64,000 nucleotides of DNA from JBCBDX01 sp039822005 (GTDB lineage Bacteria > Pseudomonadota > Alphaproteobacteria > Rhizobiales > Rhizobiaceae): the NCBI GenBank assembly GCA_039822005.1, contig JBCBMZ010000009.1, positions 66,469 to 130,468 on the forward strand, written 5' to 3'. Below, piece by piece: positions 15,902 through 23,491 of this stretch (its first letter is position 1; each line of letters begins with the position of its first letter). The notes under the pieces were generated by a model that saw only the letters and a program-made list of their open reading frames with translations, was not told the DNA's origin and did no database searches. The position numbers and the translations under genes were made by a program.

Positions 15902-15996
15902 GGTATCATTCTCTTTATCCCGTTGACACTTAGTTTTGCAGTTAGAAAGATCCCTAAAGTTGTCGAAAAGAGGGAACTTGGCACGCGATTCTTCTA

Positions 15997-17751
15997 CTAG
16001 AACAAAAAATACCGTTGCGCCATGGGCACCACCGTCGCTGGCTCACACGTCAAGAGTTCACCGTCTGCGCGGACTTCATAGGTTTCGGGGTCGACTTCCA
16101 CATTCGGGGTCGCGTCGTTGTGGATCAAGTCCTTTTTGCCGATCTGCCTCGTGTTATCGACGGCGAGCAACTGCTTGTCGACTTCCAGTCGGTGCGCCAG
16201 ACCATCCTCGATGGCGGCTTTTGATACGAACGTCACTGCGCTGTTGGTGACGGCCTTGCCATAGGCACCGAACATGTAACGATAGTGCACCGGCTGGGGT
16301 GTCGGGATGGAGGCGTTCGGGTCGCCCATCGGCGCTGCGACGATGGACCCGCCGATCAGCACCATGGCCGGTTTGACGCCGAAAAAGGCGGTGTCCCACA
16401 GGCAGAGATCGGCGCGTTTGCCCACCTCAATGGAGCCGATTTCATGGCTGATGCCATGGGCGATGGCCGGGTTAATCGTGTATTTGGCGATGTAGCGTTT
16501 GACGCGCATATTGTCATTGTCGCCGGTCTCTTGCGGGAGCGCGCCGCGTTGGCGCTTCATCTTGTCGGCGGTCTGCCAGGTACGGATGATGACTTCGCCG
16601 ACGCGGCCCATGGCTTGGCTATCCGAGGCGATGATCGAAAACGCGCCCATATCGTGCAAAATATCTTCGGCGGCGATGGTTTCTTTCCTGATTCTGGATT
16701 CGGCGAATGCGACATCCTCTGGGATATTCGAATCCAGATGGTGGCAGACCATGAGCATATCGAGATGCTCTTCCAACGTGTTGACCGTGTACGGACGCGT
16801 CGGGTTGGTAGAGGAGGGCAGAACGTTTTCTTGCCCGCAAATCTTAATGATGTCCGGCGCGTGGCCGCCGCCTGCGCCTTCGGTGTGGAAGGCGTGAATG
16901 GTGCGGCCGTTCATGGCTTCCACTGTGCGCTCCACAAAGCCGCTTTCGTTGAGCGTATCGGTGTGGATCATCACCTGTACGTCCATCTCGTCAGCGACTG
17001 ACAGGCAGCAATCGATGGCCCCCGGCGTGGTGCCCCAATCCTCGTGCAGTTTCAAAGCGCAAGCACCGCCGAGCACTTGTTCGTGCAGCGCGGCGGGCAG
17101 AGAGGCATTACCCTTGCCTGCAAAGGCGAGGTTCATCGGAAAGGCATCGGCGGACTGGATCATGCGGCCAATGTGCCACGGGCCTGGTGTGCAGGTGGTC
17201 GCCAGTGTACCGTGCGCGGGGCCCGTGCCGCCACCCAACATGGTGGTCAGGCCGCTCATCAACGCGTCTTCAATCTGCTGCGGGCAAATGTAGTGAATGT
17301 GGCTGTCAAAGCCGCCTGCGGTGAGGATTTTGCCTTCGCCAGCGATGGCCTCGGTGCCCGGGCCGACAATGATGTTGACACCCGGTTGTGTGTCCGGGTT
17401 GCCGGCCTTGCCGATGGCTTCAATGCGGCCGTTTTTCAGGCCCACATCAGCTTTGTAAATCCCGGAATGGTCGACGATGAGCGCGTTGGTGATGACGGTG
17501 TCCACTGCACCATCGGCGCGCGTGACCTGGCTTTGTCCCATGCCATCGCGGATCACCTTGCCGCCACCGAATTTGACCTCTTCGCCATACAGCGCCGCAT
17601 TGTTGCCGGAACCGTTGCCCCCGCCCGCGAGACCGGCGGTCATGTCATTTTCGACCTCGATAAACAGCTCGGTGTCAGCAAGGCGCACCTTGTCGCCGGT
17701 GGTGGGGCCGAACATGTCGGCATAGGCGGCGCGGGAGATCGTGGCTGGCAT
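15997..17751 (-). CDS. ureC: Urease alpha subunit (catalytic, nickel)
   Basis: The 584-residue amidohydrolase has all bi-nickel ligands: H151 and H153 (DSHIHYI), carbamylated K234 (LKLHEDWG), H263 (MIHTDTLNE) and H289 (AFHTEGAGGGHAPD). The flap His is H337 or H338 (MVCHHLD). The Klebsiella numbering is shifted by +17 because of a Gly/Asn-rich insertion (AGLAGGGNGSGNNAAL) before YGEEVKFGGG. It hydrolyses urea to ammonia and carbamate. The C-terminus VVPMAQRYFLF is complete. Its first 24 codons are duplicated at 18715-18796. It is separated from ureB by the LprI-like and DUF1963 genes. Confidence 0.97.
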   Translation of the reverse strand: MPATISRAAYADMFGPTTGDKVRLADTELFIEVENDMTAGLAGGGNGSGNNAALYGEEVKFGGGKVIRDGMGQSQVTRADGAVDTVITNALIVDHSGIYKADVGLKNGRIEAIGKAGNPDTQPGVNIIVGPGTEAIAGEGKILTAGGFDSHIHYICPQQIEDALMSGLTTMLGGGTGPAHGTLATTCTPGPWHIGRMIQSADAFPMNLAFAGKGNASLPAALHEQVLGGACALKLHEDWGTTPGAIDCCLSVADEMDVQVMIHTDTLNESGFVERTVEAMNGRTIHAFHTEGAGGGHAPDIIKICGQENVLPSSTNPTRPYTVNTLEEHLDMLMVCHHLDSNIPEDVAFAESRIRKETIAAEDILHDMGAFSIIASDSQAMGRVGEVIIRTWQTADKMKRQRGALPQETGDNDNMRVKRYIAKYTINPAIAHGISHEIGSIEVGKRADLCLWDTAFFGVKPAMVLIGGSIVAAPMGDPNASIPTPQPVHYRYMFGAYGKAVTNSAVTFVSKAAIEDGLAHRLEVDKQLLAVDNTRQIGKKDLIHNDATPNVEVDPETYEVRADGELLTCEPATVVPMAQRYFLF

Positions 17752-17762
17752 GGTGTTTATCC
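17681..17762 (-). repeat. Copy A of an 82-bp direct repeat (5' end of intact ureC plus ribosome-binding region)
   Basis: This stretch matches 18715-18796 at 79 of 82 positions by direct comparison (two G/A changes and one C/A). It spans the ureC ATG, the first 24 codons and a few bases upstream. The two copies flank the DUF1963 gene. Confidence 0.9.
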
Positions 17763-17827
17763 TCTCTCAGGCGATTCGGTTAGTTGGCAGGCAGTGGACA
17801 GCGAAGGACCAGGCTTTTGGGTCGGAC

Positions 17828-18673
17828 TTAACCACCGGCGACTGTTCCAAAGGCTTTGTTAAATTTTCGAGCGCGTAGGTTTTTCTCACTTATCCAGAAC
17901 TGCGCCATACCAACGTCTGCCCAGATCCATTCTATACGATGGTCGCTATCCAGTTGCAGTAGAAGCACCTCATCTGCCCCATCCTCGTTCGCTTCGTTGC
18001 TGTACCCCAGCATCGCGTGATTCAATAAGCGTTCCCCGCTTGGGTCGTTATTGTCGACCAGTGAATATCCTGCGGCTTTCATCGAGCTTTCGATGAGTTC
18101 GTCACTCCGTTGCGAAAATGCCTCTGAATCTTTGTAGAATCGAAAAACGCGATCTCCAACCGGATAGCTAACGCTCTGAACCGGGTCGACAAATAAACGG
18201 GGAAAAACGGAATGGGGAGGCTTGTCCCCGAAGCGCCAATCGCCTTCCCATTTCGGCTCGCAATAATAGTAGTTAGAACCATCATGTACTGGCGGTAGAT
18301 TAGTAGGCGCTGTTCGATCCTCGGTAGACGGTGCCCGATCAGTATATAAAACACGTGAGGTACCGGCAGGCTTAAATGACCAGCGACCTGGCGGATCCCA
18401 GATTTGTTCTTCATCAACTTTGCCGAAGAAGAACAACGTACCAGTTTCGGGAAGTGGGTTTTGTGGAAATTTTGGTAGCTGACTGCAGTCTATTTGCGCT
18501 AAAAAATGGAGTGGTGTTCCTTCCGGTGCTTTCGGCCACTCTTGATCTGGATGGAGTTGCGGTAGGCCACCGAGAAAACTCGTCCCAGTTGAATTTTGCG
18601 CTTCTACGAGCCGAATACAAGATGCCTCCAGTTCCTTGATTGCTGCGTCTATTTCAATATCCGAAGCTGCCAC
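17828..18673 (-). CDS. DUF1963 (YwqG-like) protein inserted in the urease operon
   Basis: The 281-residue protein has a DUF1963/YwqG-like arrangement. Visible motifs are TSFLGGLPQLHPDQEWPKAPEGTPLHFLAQIDCSQL, GTLFFFGKVDEE, a long middle and LLQLDSDHRIEWIWADVGMAQFWISEKNL at the C-terminus (typical DxxxxWxWGDxGxxxFxI pattern). The family's biochemical role is unknown. The GTG at 18673 is preceded by AAGGAT with 7-nt spacing. The open frame continues upstream to an ATG at 18757 only by reading the duplicated ureC fragment out of frame, so that start is rejected. Base composition looks more AT-rich than the flanking ure genes, suggesting transfer. Confidence 0.8.
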   Translation of the reverse strand: MAASDIEIDAAIKELEASCIRLVEAQNSTGTSFLGGLPQLHPDQEWPKAPEGTPLHFLAQIDCSQLPKFPQNPLPETGTLFFFGKVDEEQIWDPPGRWSFKPAGTSRVLYTDRAPSTEDRTAPTNLPPVHDGSNYYYCEPKWEGDWRFGDKPPHSVFPRLFVDPVQSVSYPVGDRVFRFYKDSEAFSQRSDELIESSMKAAGYSLVDNNDPSGERLLNHAMLGYSNEANEDGADEVLLLQLDSDHRIEWIWADVGMAQFWISEKNLRARKFNKAFGTVAGG

Positions 18674-18680
18674 TTTCTTA

Positions 18681-18785
18681 TCCTTTGCGGACGAAGCACT
18701 TAGCTTGGACCGTGAGGCGCACCTTGTCGCCGGTAGTAGGGCCGAACATGTCGGCATAGGAGGCGCGGGAGATCGTGGCTGGCAT
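18681..18785 (-). pseudogene. Truncated ureC 5' fragment, now a short leader ORF
   Basis: From the ATG at 18785 the minus strand encodes MPATISRASYADMFGPTTGD and four more ureC-identical residues (KVRL), then diverges and ends at TAA at about 18681, giving 34-35 codons. The stop lies a few bases before the GTG of the DUF1963 gene, whose Shine-Dalgarno AAGGAT overlaps it. So the fragment may act as a leader peptide that hands ribosomes to DUF1963. Confidence 0.75.
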
Positions 18786-18796
18786 GGTGTTTATCC
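18715..18796 (-). repeat. Copy B of the 82-bp direct repeat (truncated ureC start)
   Basis: This is the second copy of the ureC start region, 79 of 82 identical to 17681-17762. It lies directly after the LprI-like gene, which is where the original ureC start would have been before the insertion. Confidence 0.9.
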
Positions 18797-19198
18797 TTCT
18801 TCGAGGAGGAGCAGTAATTCTTCATTGCGATTACGGGTCATGGCGGCTTTGCAGGAATAGATGAGGAGCGGCTGCAGCGAGCCGCCCGCGACCTTCATGC
18901 CTTCATTTTCGCAATGGCCATCACGATAGTCGATCCAGGCGCGTTGTGCTTTCAAGAGGTCGGCTTCTGCATTGGCGATTTCCGGGCGCCATTCGCGCAC
19001 CTGCTCGTCGGTTGCTTTGGCCCAGCGCTTTACTTCCGGCCAAAGGGCATTGAGCGCGCGGTCTGCGGTTTGCCAGTCCTGATAAGCGCAATAGTTCATG
19101 CCCTGCTGGGGCAAGTTGCCCGCGTCGCTGCAATCCCAATCTTGCGCAACGGCAAATGTCGGGATGCTCACCAACAATGCGGTCAGCAAACGCCTCAT
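18791..19198 (-). CDS. LprI-family (DUF1311) secreted protein
   Basis: The 135-residue protein has a signal peptide (MRRLLTALLVSIPTFAVA) followed by a DUF1311/LprI-type domain with paired cysteines: WDCSDAGNLPQQGMNYCAYQDW, LLKAQRAWIDYRDGHCENEG and IYSCKAAMTRNRNEEL. LprI of mycobacteria inhibits lysozyme; the role here is unknown but periplasmic. The ATG at 19198 overlaps the ureB stop by 4 nt. Such genes are found between ure genes in several rhizobia (recollection, not checked). Confidence 0.82.
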   Translation of the reverse strand: MRRLLTALLVSIPTFAVAQDWDCSDAGNLPQQGMNYCAYQDWQTADRALNALWPEVKRWAKATDEQVREWRPEIANAEADLLKAQRAWIDYRDGHCENEGMKVAGGSLQPLLIYSCKAAMTRNRNEELLLLLEEG

Positions 19199-19500
19199 AA
19201 CGCACCCATGACCTTTTGGTTGAAGCCGTAGATCTCGCGCTTGCCGCTCATCGGGACGAGTGTAACATCGCGTTCCTGGCCTGGCTCAAAACGCACCGCT
19301 GTGCCAGCGGCAATATCCAGGCGCATGCCTTTGGTTGCCTCGCGGTCAAAGTCGAGTGCCGCATTGGTTTCGTAAAAATGATAGTGCGAGCCCACTTGCA
19401 CCGGGCGGTCGCCGGTGTTGGCTACTTTGAGCGTGAGCACTTCGGCGCCGGCGTTGAGTGTGATGTCGCCTTTGGCGGTGATGACTTCTCCGGGGATCAT
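19195..19500 (-). CDS. ureB: Urease beta subunit
   Basis: The 101-residue protein starts MIPGEVITAKGDITLNAG. It contains VANTGDRPVQVGSHYHFYETN, DFDREATKGMRLDIAAGTAVRFEPGQ and ends REIYGFNQKVMG, all diagnostic for UreB. It forms the structural (UreABC)3 urease core. It is 10 nt downstream of ureA. Confidence 0.97.
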   Translation of the reverse strand: MIPGEVITAKGDITLNAGAEVLTLKVANTGDRPVQVGSHYHFYETNAALDFDREATKGMRLDIAAGTAVRFEPGQERDVTLVPMSGKREIYGFNQKVMGAL

Positions 19501-19510
19501 TGTGTGGCTC

Positions 19511-19813
19511 CTATCTTATCGGCTCATGCACGGTGACCAGCTTCGTTCCATCGGGGAATGTTGCTTCCACCTGAATGTCATGGATCATTTCCGGCACGCC
19601 TTCCATGCACTGGCCACGGGTAATGACATGGGCGCCGGCCTGCATCAGATCAGCGACGGACCGACCGTCTCGTGCGCCTTCAACGACAAAATCCGTGATA
19701 AGTGCAATGGCTTCCGGGTGGTTGAGCTTGACCCCACGCTCCAAACGCTTGCGCGCCACGATGGCGGCCATGGCAATGAGGAGCTTGTCTTTCTCGCGCG
19801 GTGATAATTGCAT
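19511..19813 (-). CDS. ureA: Urease gamma subunit
   Basis: The 100-residue protein has LSPREKDKLLIAMAAIVARKRLERGVKLNHPEAIALI, GRSVADLM and GVPEMIHDIQVEATFPDGTKLVTVHEPI, the standard UreA pattern. It is the first visible gene of the operon; the ureD gene that normally precedes it is absent, and a divergent gene begins 111 bp away. Confidence 0.97.
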   Translation of the reverse strand: MQLSPREKDKLLIAMAAIVARKRLERGVKLNHPEAIALITDFVVEGARDGRSVADLMQAGAHVITRGQCMEGVPEMIHDIQVEATFPDGTKLVTVHEPIR

Positions 19814-19923
19814 CTCTTCCCCCGTGGTCTTTTGAACGACATTAGGGCACAGTTTGTCAGGATTGAAGTCATAAGTTTGGGCAGTTTACGCCCGATTTTT
19901 CATCGCACCAAAGGACGGGCAAG
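19814..19923. promoter_or_regulatory. Divergent promoter region of the urease operon (-) and an NTF2-like gene (+)
   Basis: This is a 110-bp gap between two divergent start codons, so both promoters must lie here. No convincing -35/-10 or known operator was recognised. Confidence 0.4.
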
Positions 19924-20271
19924 ATGGTCGATTTGAACGAGATTTGGGAATTGGAGCGCAAATGCTGGGTTGAAGGCCGCAGCTATTATGAGCGCATCCT
20001 CCATGCCGAGGCGGTTTACGCCTTTCCGCCGCCTATGGGGATATTTGTCGGCAATGATTTTGTATCGTCGATGGGCGAAGCGGGGCCCTGTACCGATGTG
20101 GAAATGACTGACCGGCATGCCGCGGTACAGGGCGATGCGGTGGTGATCGCCTATAAGGGCCGCGGCATAGCAGCCAGTGGCGATCGGGTTTCCCACTGTA
20201 CGTCGACATGGGTGCAAACGCTGGCGGGCTGGCAGCTTATAAGCCACCATCAGACGCCGCTGGATGAGTGA
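19924..20271 (+). CDS. NTF2-like (DUF4440/SnoaL-type) protein
   Basis: The 115-residue protein (MVDLNEIWELERKCWVEG...STWVQTLAGWQLISHHQTPL) has the cone-shaped NTF2/DUF4440 layout: an N-terminal helix, then beta strands ending with W-x-LxxHHQTP. Function is unknown; related proteins are small enzymes or binding proteins. It is divergent from ureA and convergent with the creatininase gene, with no gap between the stops. Confidence 0.65.
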   Translation: MVDLNEIWELERKCWVEGRSYYERILHAEAVYAFPPPMGIFVGNDFVSSMGEAGPCTDVEMTDRHAAVQGDAVVIAYKGRGIAASGDRVSHCTSTWVQTLAGWQLISHHQTPLDE

Positions 20272-21066
20272 TCAGCCGGTTAGCCATTCCTCCAATTGCA
20301 TGGCACGCACATCGGCGATGAGCTCAACGAAGCGTTTTGTTTGATGAGACGCAACTGCGGCGCCTTTTTCTGCCGTTGCCAAATGTGCTTCACCGGCGAC
20401 ACCTTCAGGGTGAATGTCGCCTGCAATCCACGCATAGGCATGCGGGCTCTGCGGGGCGAGGTGCTTGAAGGATTGGCGCGCGCGCGGTGTTGATGAGGCA
20501 AAATTTTGGGCGTGCTCCATCTTTACGGTTTCCGGCGCAAAGTGCAGCATCAAAGACGTCTCGTAGTCGTCGCCATGGATGCCGTGCGTGCAATTGTCTT
20601 GTGAGAACAAACCATCTGGAAAACCGAAGCGGTTCCAGCTGGTTTTGACCGCAAGCATATGGTGCTTGACGCGCAGATCGCGGGCGACAATGCCCATCAA
20701 CTCTTCGTTTCCGCCATGAGAATTGACGATGATCAGCTTGCGGATGCCGGTCCGTGCCACGCTGTCGCCGATTTGGTTCCACGCATCGATGATGGTGGTG
20801 GCGTCCATCGTCAGCGTTCCGGCCACCCGGATATGTTCGTTTGATTTGCCAATGCATTGGATGGGTAGAAACCGCACATCAATTTCGTCCGGCAGTAGGG
20901 GGAAAACCGTTTCCAACATGCCTTTCATGATGGCGTGATCGGTCGATACCGGCAGATGTGGGCCATGTTGTTCGGTCGCCGCAATGGGCAGCACGGCAAT
21001 AGTTTCGTGCGGGTTGAGATTTTCAAACTCGCGGGCGGTAAAATCGCCCCACCAAACACGCTTCAT
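20272..21066 (-). CDS. Creatininase-family amidohydrolase
   Basis: The protein of about 264 residues has the metal-binding signature of creatininase/MftE-type hydrolases: ATEQHGPHLPVSTDH near residue 30-45 and NSHGGNEELMG near 115. Members cleave cyclic amides such as creatinine or formamide-type bonds. Two adjacent ATGs (21069 and 21066) are possible. The start overlaps the end of the RidA gene, so the pair forms an operon. With the divergent transporter and deaminase it suggests opening of an N-heterocyclic or amide ring (inference). Confidence 0.85.
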   Translation of the reverse strand: MKRVWWGDFTAREFENLNPHETIAVLPIAATEQHGPHLPVSTDHAIMKGMLETVFPLLPDEIDVRFLPIQCIGKSNEHIRVAGTLTMDATTIIDAWNQIGDSVARTGIRKLIIVNSHGGNEELMGIVARDLRVKHHMLAVKTSWNRFGFPDGLFSQDNCTHGIHGDDYETSLMLHFAPETVKMEHAQNFASSTPRARQSFKHLAPQSPHAYAWIAGDIHPEGVAGEAHLATAEKGAAVASHQTKRFVELIADVRAMQLEEWLTG

Positions 21067-21458
21067 CATCGTGGCAGCCCCGCTGCGAGCACTTCAATTT
21101 CGACGGTAAACTCTTCACGGGCAAACCCGGATACGATCATCAAGGTGGAGGCCGGTGCCGGTTCGCCGAAGAGTTCATCGCGGACTTTCATATAGGGTTT
21201 CAGGTGCTCCCGACCGGTCACATAGGCGTTGATGCGCACGATATTGCCCAAGTCCATGCCAGCTTCCCCGAGGATCGCGCGGATGTTGTCAAAGCAGACT
21301 CTTGCCTGCGATTCCGTGTCGTTGGGTACGCGCCCATCTGAGGTGATACCCAACTGGCCGGAACAGGCGATGAGGCGCATGCCTTCCGGCACCTCCACGG
21401 CGTGCGAATATTTTGCAAAGGGTGGGCAAATCGTGTCCGGCGTTATGTAAGTGAGCAT
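21066..21458 (-). CDS. RidA-family (YjgF/UK114) protein
   Basis: The 130-residue protein starts MLTYITPDTICPPFAKYSHAVEV. It has the RidA features ACSGQLGITSDG, QARVCFDNIRAILGEAGMDLGNIVRINAYV, the catalytic-type R in VRDELFG and EIEVLAAG. RidA proteins deaminate reactive enamine/imine intermediates; catabolic paralogues act on ring-opening products. The ATG at 21458 is preferred over upstream frame starts (to 21533). It overlaps the creatininase gene. Confidence 0.85.
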   Translation of the reverse strand: MLTYITPDTICPPFAKYSHAVEVPEGMRLIACSGQLGITSDGRVPNDTESQARVCFDNIRAILGEAGMDLGNIVRINAYVTGREHLKPYMKVRDELFGEPAPASTLMIVSGFAREEFTVEIEVLAAGLPR

Positions 21459-21666
21459 GGGTTCATCCAGTTTTGGCGCGATCATGCAAACACGGCAGGG
21501 TTTGACAAGAGTGCACAAATGTTGAGCAATCACAGCGGCGGGCGATCAGACGTAGATCACAGATTGTCCAGCCACTGCGTTTTTATTGTGCTGGCATGCG
21601 TTTTGCATGGCTTTTTTGTGATGAAAAGCGGACCAAATCCGGTCCGAATATAGATGAGGTGAGGCA
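21459..21666. promoter_or_regulatory. Divergent control region of the RidA/creatininase and ABC-transporter operons
   Basis: The 208-bp region contains a perfect inverted repeat CGGACC-N6-GGTCCG (21629-21646) 20 bp before the binding-protein ATG. It also has a short CATGC-GTTTT-GCATG hairpin followed by a T run (around 21595-21616). The former may be an operator or leader hairpin. I looked for a TPP-riboswitch thi-box because the transporter is THI5-like and saw none. Confidence 0.45.
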
Positions 21667-22668
21667 ATGAAGAAGCTCCTTTTGACGACAAGTGTTCTGG
21701 CGGTCGGAACAGGTAGCGCCTTCGCGGGTGGCCATTTAGAGAAATTTGTGTTCGGCACCAATTGGTTGGCGCAGGCCGAACATGGCGGGTTTTATCAATC
21801 CGTAGCCGATGGAACTTATGCTGAATGTGGGCTTGATGTCGTCATCCAGCAGGGCGGGCCGCAAGTGAACAATCGCGCGCTTTTGCTGGCCGGCCGGATC
21901 CAGGCGCACATGGGTGGCAACATGCTTGAAGCATTTAATGCCGTGGCTGAGGACATTCCGGTGGTGGTCGTCGCCGCGTCCTTCCAAAAAGAGCCGCAGG
22001 TTCTCATGACGCATCCTGATCAGGGGCTTGATACCTGGGAAAGCCTTTTGGATGCGGAAGAGTACATTCTGGGAGACGCGGGCTTCCAGTCTTACTATCA
22101 ATGGATGATCAAGGAGTTTGGCTTTGATGCAGCCAAGCGTGTGCCTTACACTTTCAATCCGGCACCTTTTATTGCCAACCCAAAGTCTGCGCAGCAGGGT
22201 TACATTACGTCTGAGCCCTATGCGGTTATCCAGGAGGCCGGGTTCGAACCCAACCTATTCCTTATTGCGGACTTTGGCTTCGACACCTATTCCACGACCA
22301 TCGAAATGATGGCCCCTTACATGGAAGAAAATCCGGATGCCGTGAAATGCTTTGTCGAGGGCTCGATCAAGGGTTGGTACAACTTCCTCTACGGTACAAA
22401 TTTCGTAGGCATTGAGATGATCCAATCTGACAATCCTGACATGTCAAACGACAAGATAGAGTTCGCGATCGATACACTTAAGGAATATGGCATCATCGAC
22501 AGCGGCGATACCGAAACACTCGGCATTGGGGCCATGACCGAGGAGCGCATGAACTCCTTTTATGCCAAAATGGTCGAAGCCGGTGTGATCGCCGATGGAA
22601 TTGACATCAGCAAGTCGTACACCCTGGAATATGTCAATCAGGGCCTTGGACTGGATCTGAAGAAATAA
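21667..22668 (+). CDS. ABC transporter substrate-binding protein, THI5/NMT1 type
   Basis: The 333-residue periplasmic protein has a signal peptide (MKKLLLTTSVLAVGTGSAFA) and an NMT1/THI5-like domain: FGTNWLAQAEHGGFYQSVADG, GLDVVIQQGGPQVNNRALLLAG, MGGNMLEAFNA and ITSEPYAVIQEAG. Relatives bind pyrimidines (hydroxymethylpyrimidine ThiY, RibY), sulfonates or other small heterocycles. GAGGTGAGGC precedes the ATG. It is the first gene of the six-gene operon. The cytosine-deaminase-like gene downstream favours a pyrimidine-like ligand (inference). Confidence 0.85.
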   Translation: MKKLLLTTSVLAVGTGSAFAGGHLEKFVFGTNWLAQAEHGGFYQSVADGTYAECGLDVVIQQGGPQVNNRALLLAGRIQAHMGGNMLEAFNAVAEDIPVVVVAASFQKEPQVLMTHPDQGLDTWESLLDAEEYILGDAGFQSYYQWMIKEFGFDAAKRVPYTFNPAPFIANPKSAQQGYITSEPYAVIQEAGFEPNLFLIADFGFDTYSTTIEMMAPYMEENPDAVKCFVEGSIKGWYNFLYGTNFVGIEMIQSDNPDMSNDKIEFAIDTLKEYGIIDSGDTETLGIGAMTEERMNSFYAKMVEAGVIADGIDISKSYTLEYVNQGLGLDLKK

Positions 22669-22678
22669 GGAGCAGCGC

Positions 22679-23491
22679 GTGAGCGCAGCGACCAAACTGG
22701 AAGCCGAAATTGGCGCCCCGCATCTGATCATGCGGGACGTCGAGAAAACATTTGGCAATGATGTCGTCGCCCTGCGCGATGTGAACATGACGATCCGGCA
22801 AGGTGATTTTGTCTCGCTTCTGGGGCCGTCGGGCTGCGGCAAATCCACCGCTTTGCGGTTGGTCGCCGGTCTCTCCAGCCCGACGTCCGGTGTTCTTGAC
22901 TGGCGCGGGCCGCCTATGGGGAAAACCGATATTGGCTTTGTGTTTCAAGAGCCGACGTTGATGCCGTGGGCGTCCGTTTACGACAATGTCTGGTTGCCGC
23001 TGCGCTTGAAAGGCATTGCCCGCGAGGCAGCGCGCGACCAAGTCGCAGCGGTTCTGGAGCAAGTCAATCTGACCGGTTTTGAAGAAGCTGTCCCGCGCGA
23101 ACTGTCAGGCGGGATGAAGATGCGTGTGTCGATCGCGCGAGCGCTGGTCACCAAACCACGCGTCTTGCTCATGGACGAACCCTTTGCTGCGCTTGATGAA
23201 ATCACGCGGTTCCAACTCAACAATGATATTCTGTCACTGTGGGAGAAAGAGCGATTTACCGCTGTGTTCGTCACGCACTCTGTCTTTGAGAGCGTGTTCC
23301 TTGCTAACCGGATCATCGTGATGGCCGCAAAGCCGGGCCGCGTCTTTGACGAGATGGATGTGAATGCCCCTTATCCACGCGGGGAAGCTTTTCGTACGTC
23401 CGAAGAATATGCCGGTCTGACACGTTCCGCTTCTACCATGTTGCGGGCGGCCATGGGCCTTGAACCGAGAGAAAATGATGTCTTCCATTGA
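22679..23491 (+). CDS. ABC transporter ATP-binding protein (SsuB/TauB/ThiZ type)
   Basis: The 270-residue ATPase has Walker A GPSGCGKST, Q-loop FQEPTLMPW, signature LSGGMKMR, Walker B VLLMDEPFAALDE and the H-loop VFVTHSVFES. It energises import of the ligand bound by the upstream THI5-like protein. It has a GTG start at 22679, 10 nt after the binding-protein gene, with AAGGAG in the gap. The permease gene starts inside its 3' end. Confidence 0.92.
   Translation: MSAATKLEAEIGAPHLIMRDVEKTFGNDVVALRDVNMTIRQGDFVSLLGPSGCGKSTALRLVAGLSSPTSGVLDWRGPPMGKTDIGFVFQEPTLMPWASVYDNVWLPLRLKGIAREAARDQVAAVLEQVNLTGFEEAVPRELSGGMKMRVSIARALVTKPRVLLMDEPFAALDEITRFQLNNDILSLWEKERFTAVFVTHSVFESVFLANRIIVMAAKPGRVFDEMDVNAPYPRGEAFRTSEEYAGLTRSASTMLRAAMGLEPRENDVFH

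Noticed and set aside
16285..17862. Long plus-strand open frames opposite ureC (238 and 272 codons)
   Set aside because: Mirror of the conserved ureC codon pattern; no family resemblance.
18674..18757. N-terminal extension of the DUF1963 protein (ATG at 18757)
   Set aside because: It reads the duplicated ureC fragment in a different frame; the GTG at 18673 has a good ribosome-binding site and fits the domain.
21534..21666. TPP riboswitch upstream of the THI5-like binding protein
   Set aside because: No thi-box conserved blocks (such as CTGAGA or ACCTGA) were seen; only short palindromes.
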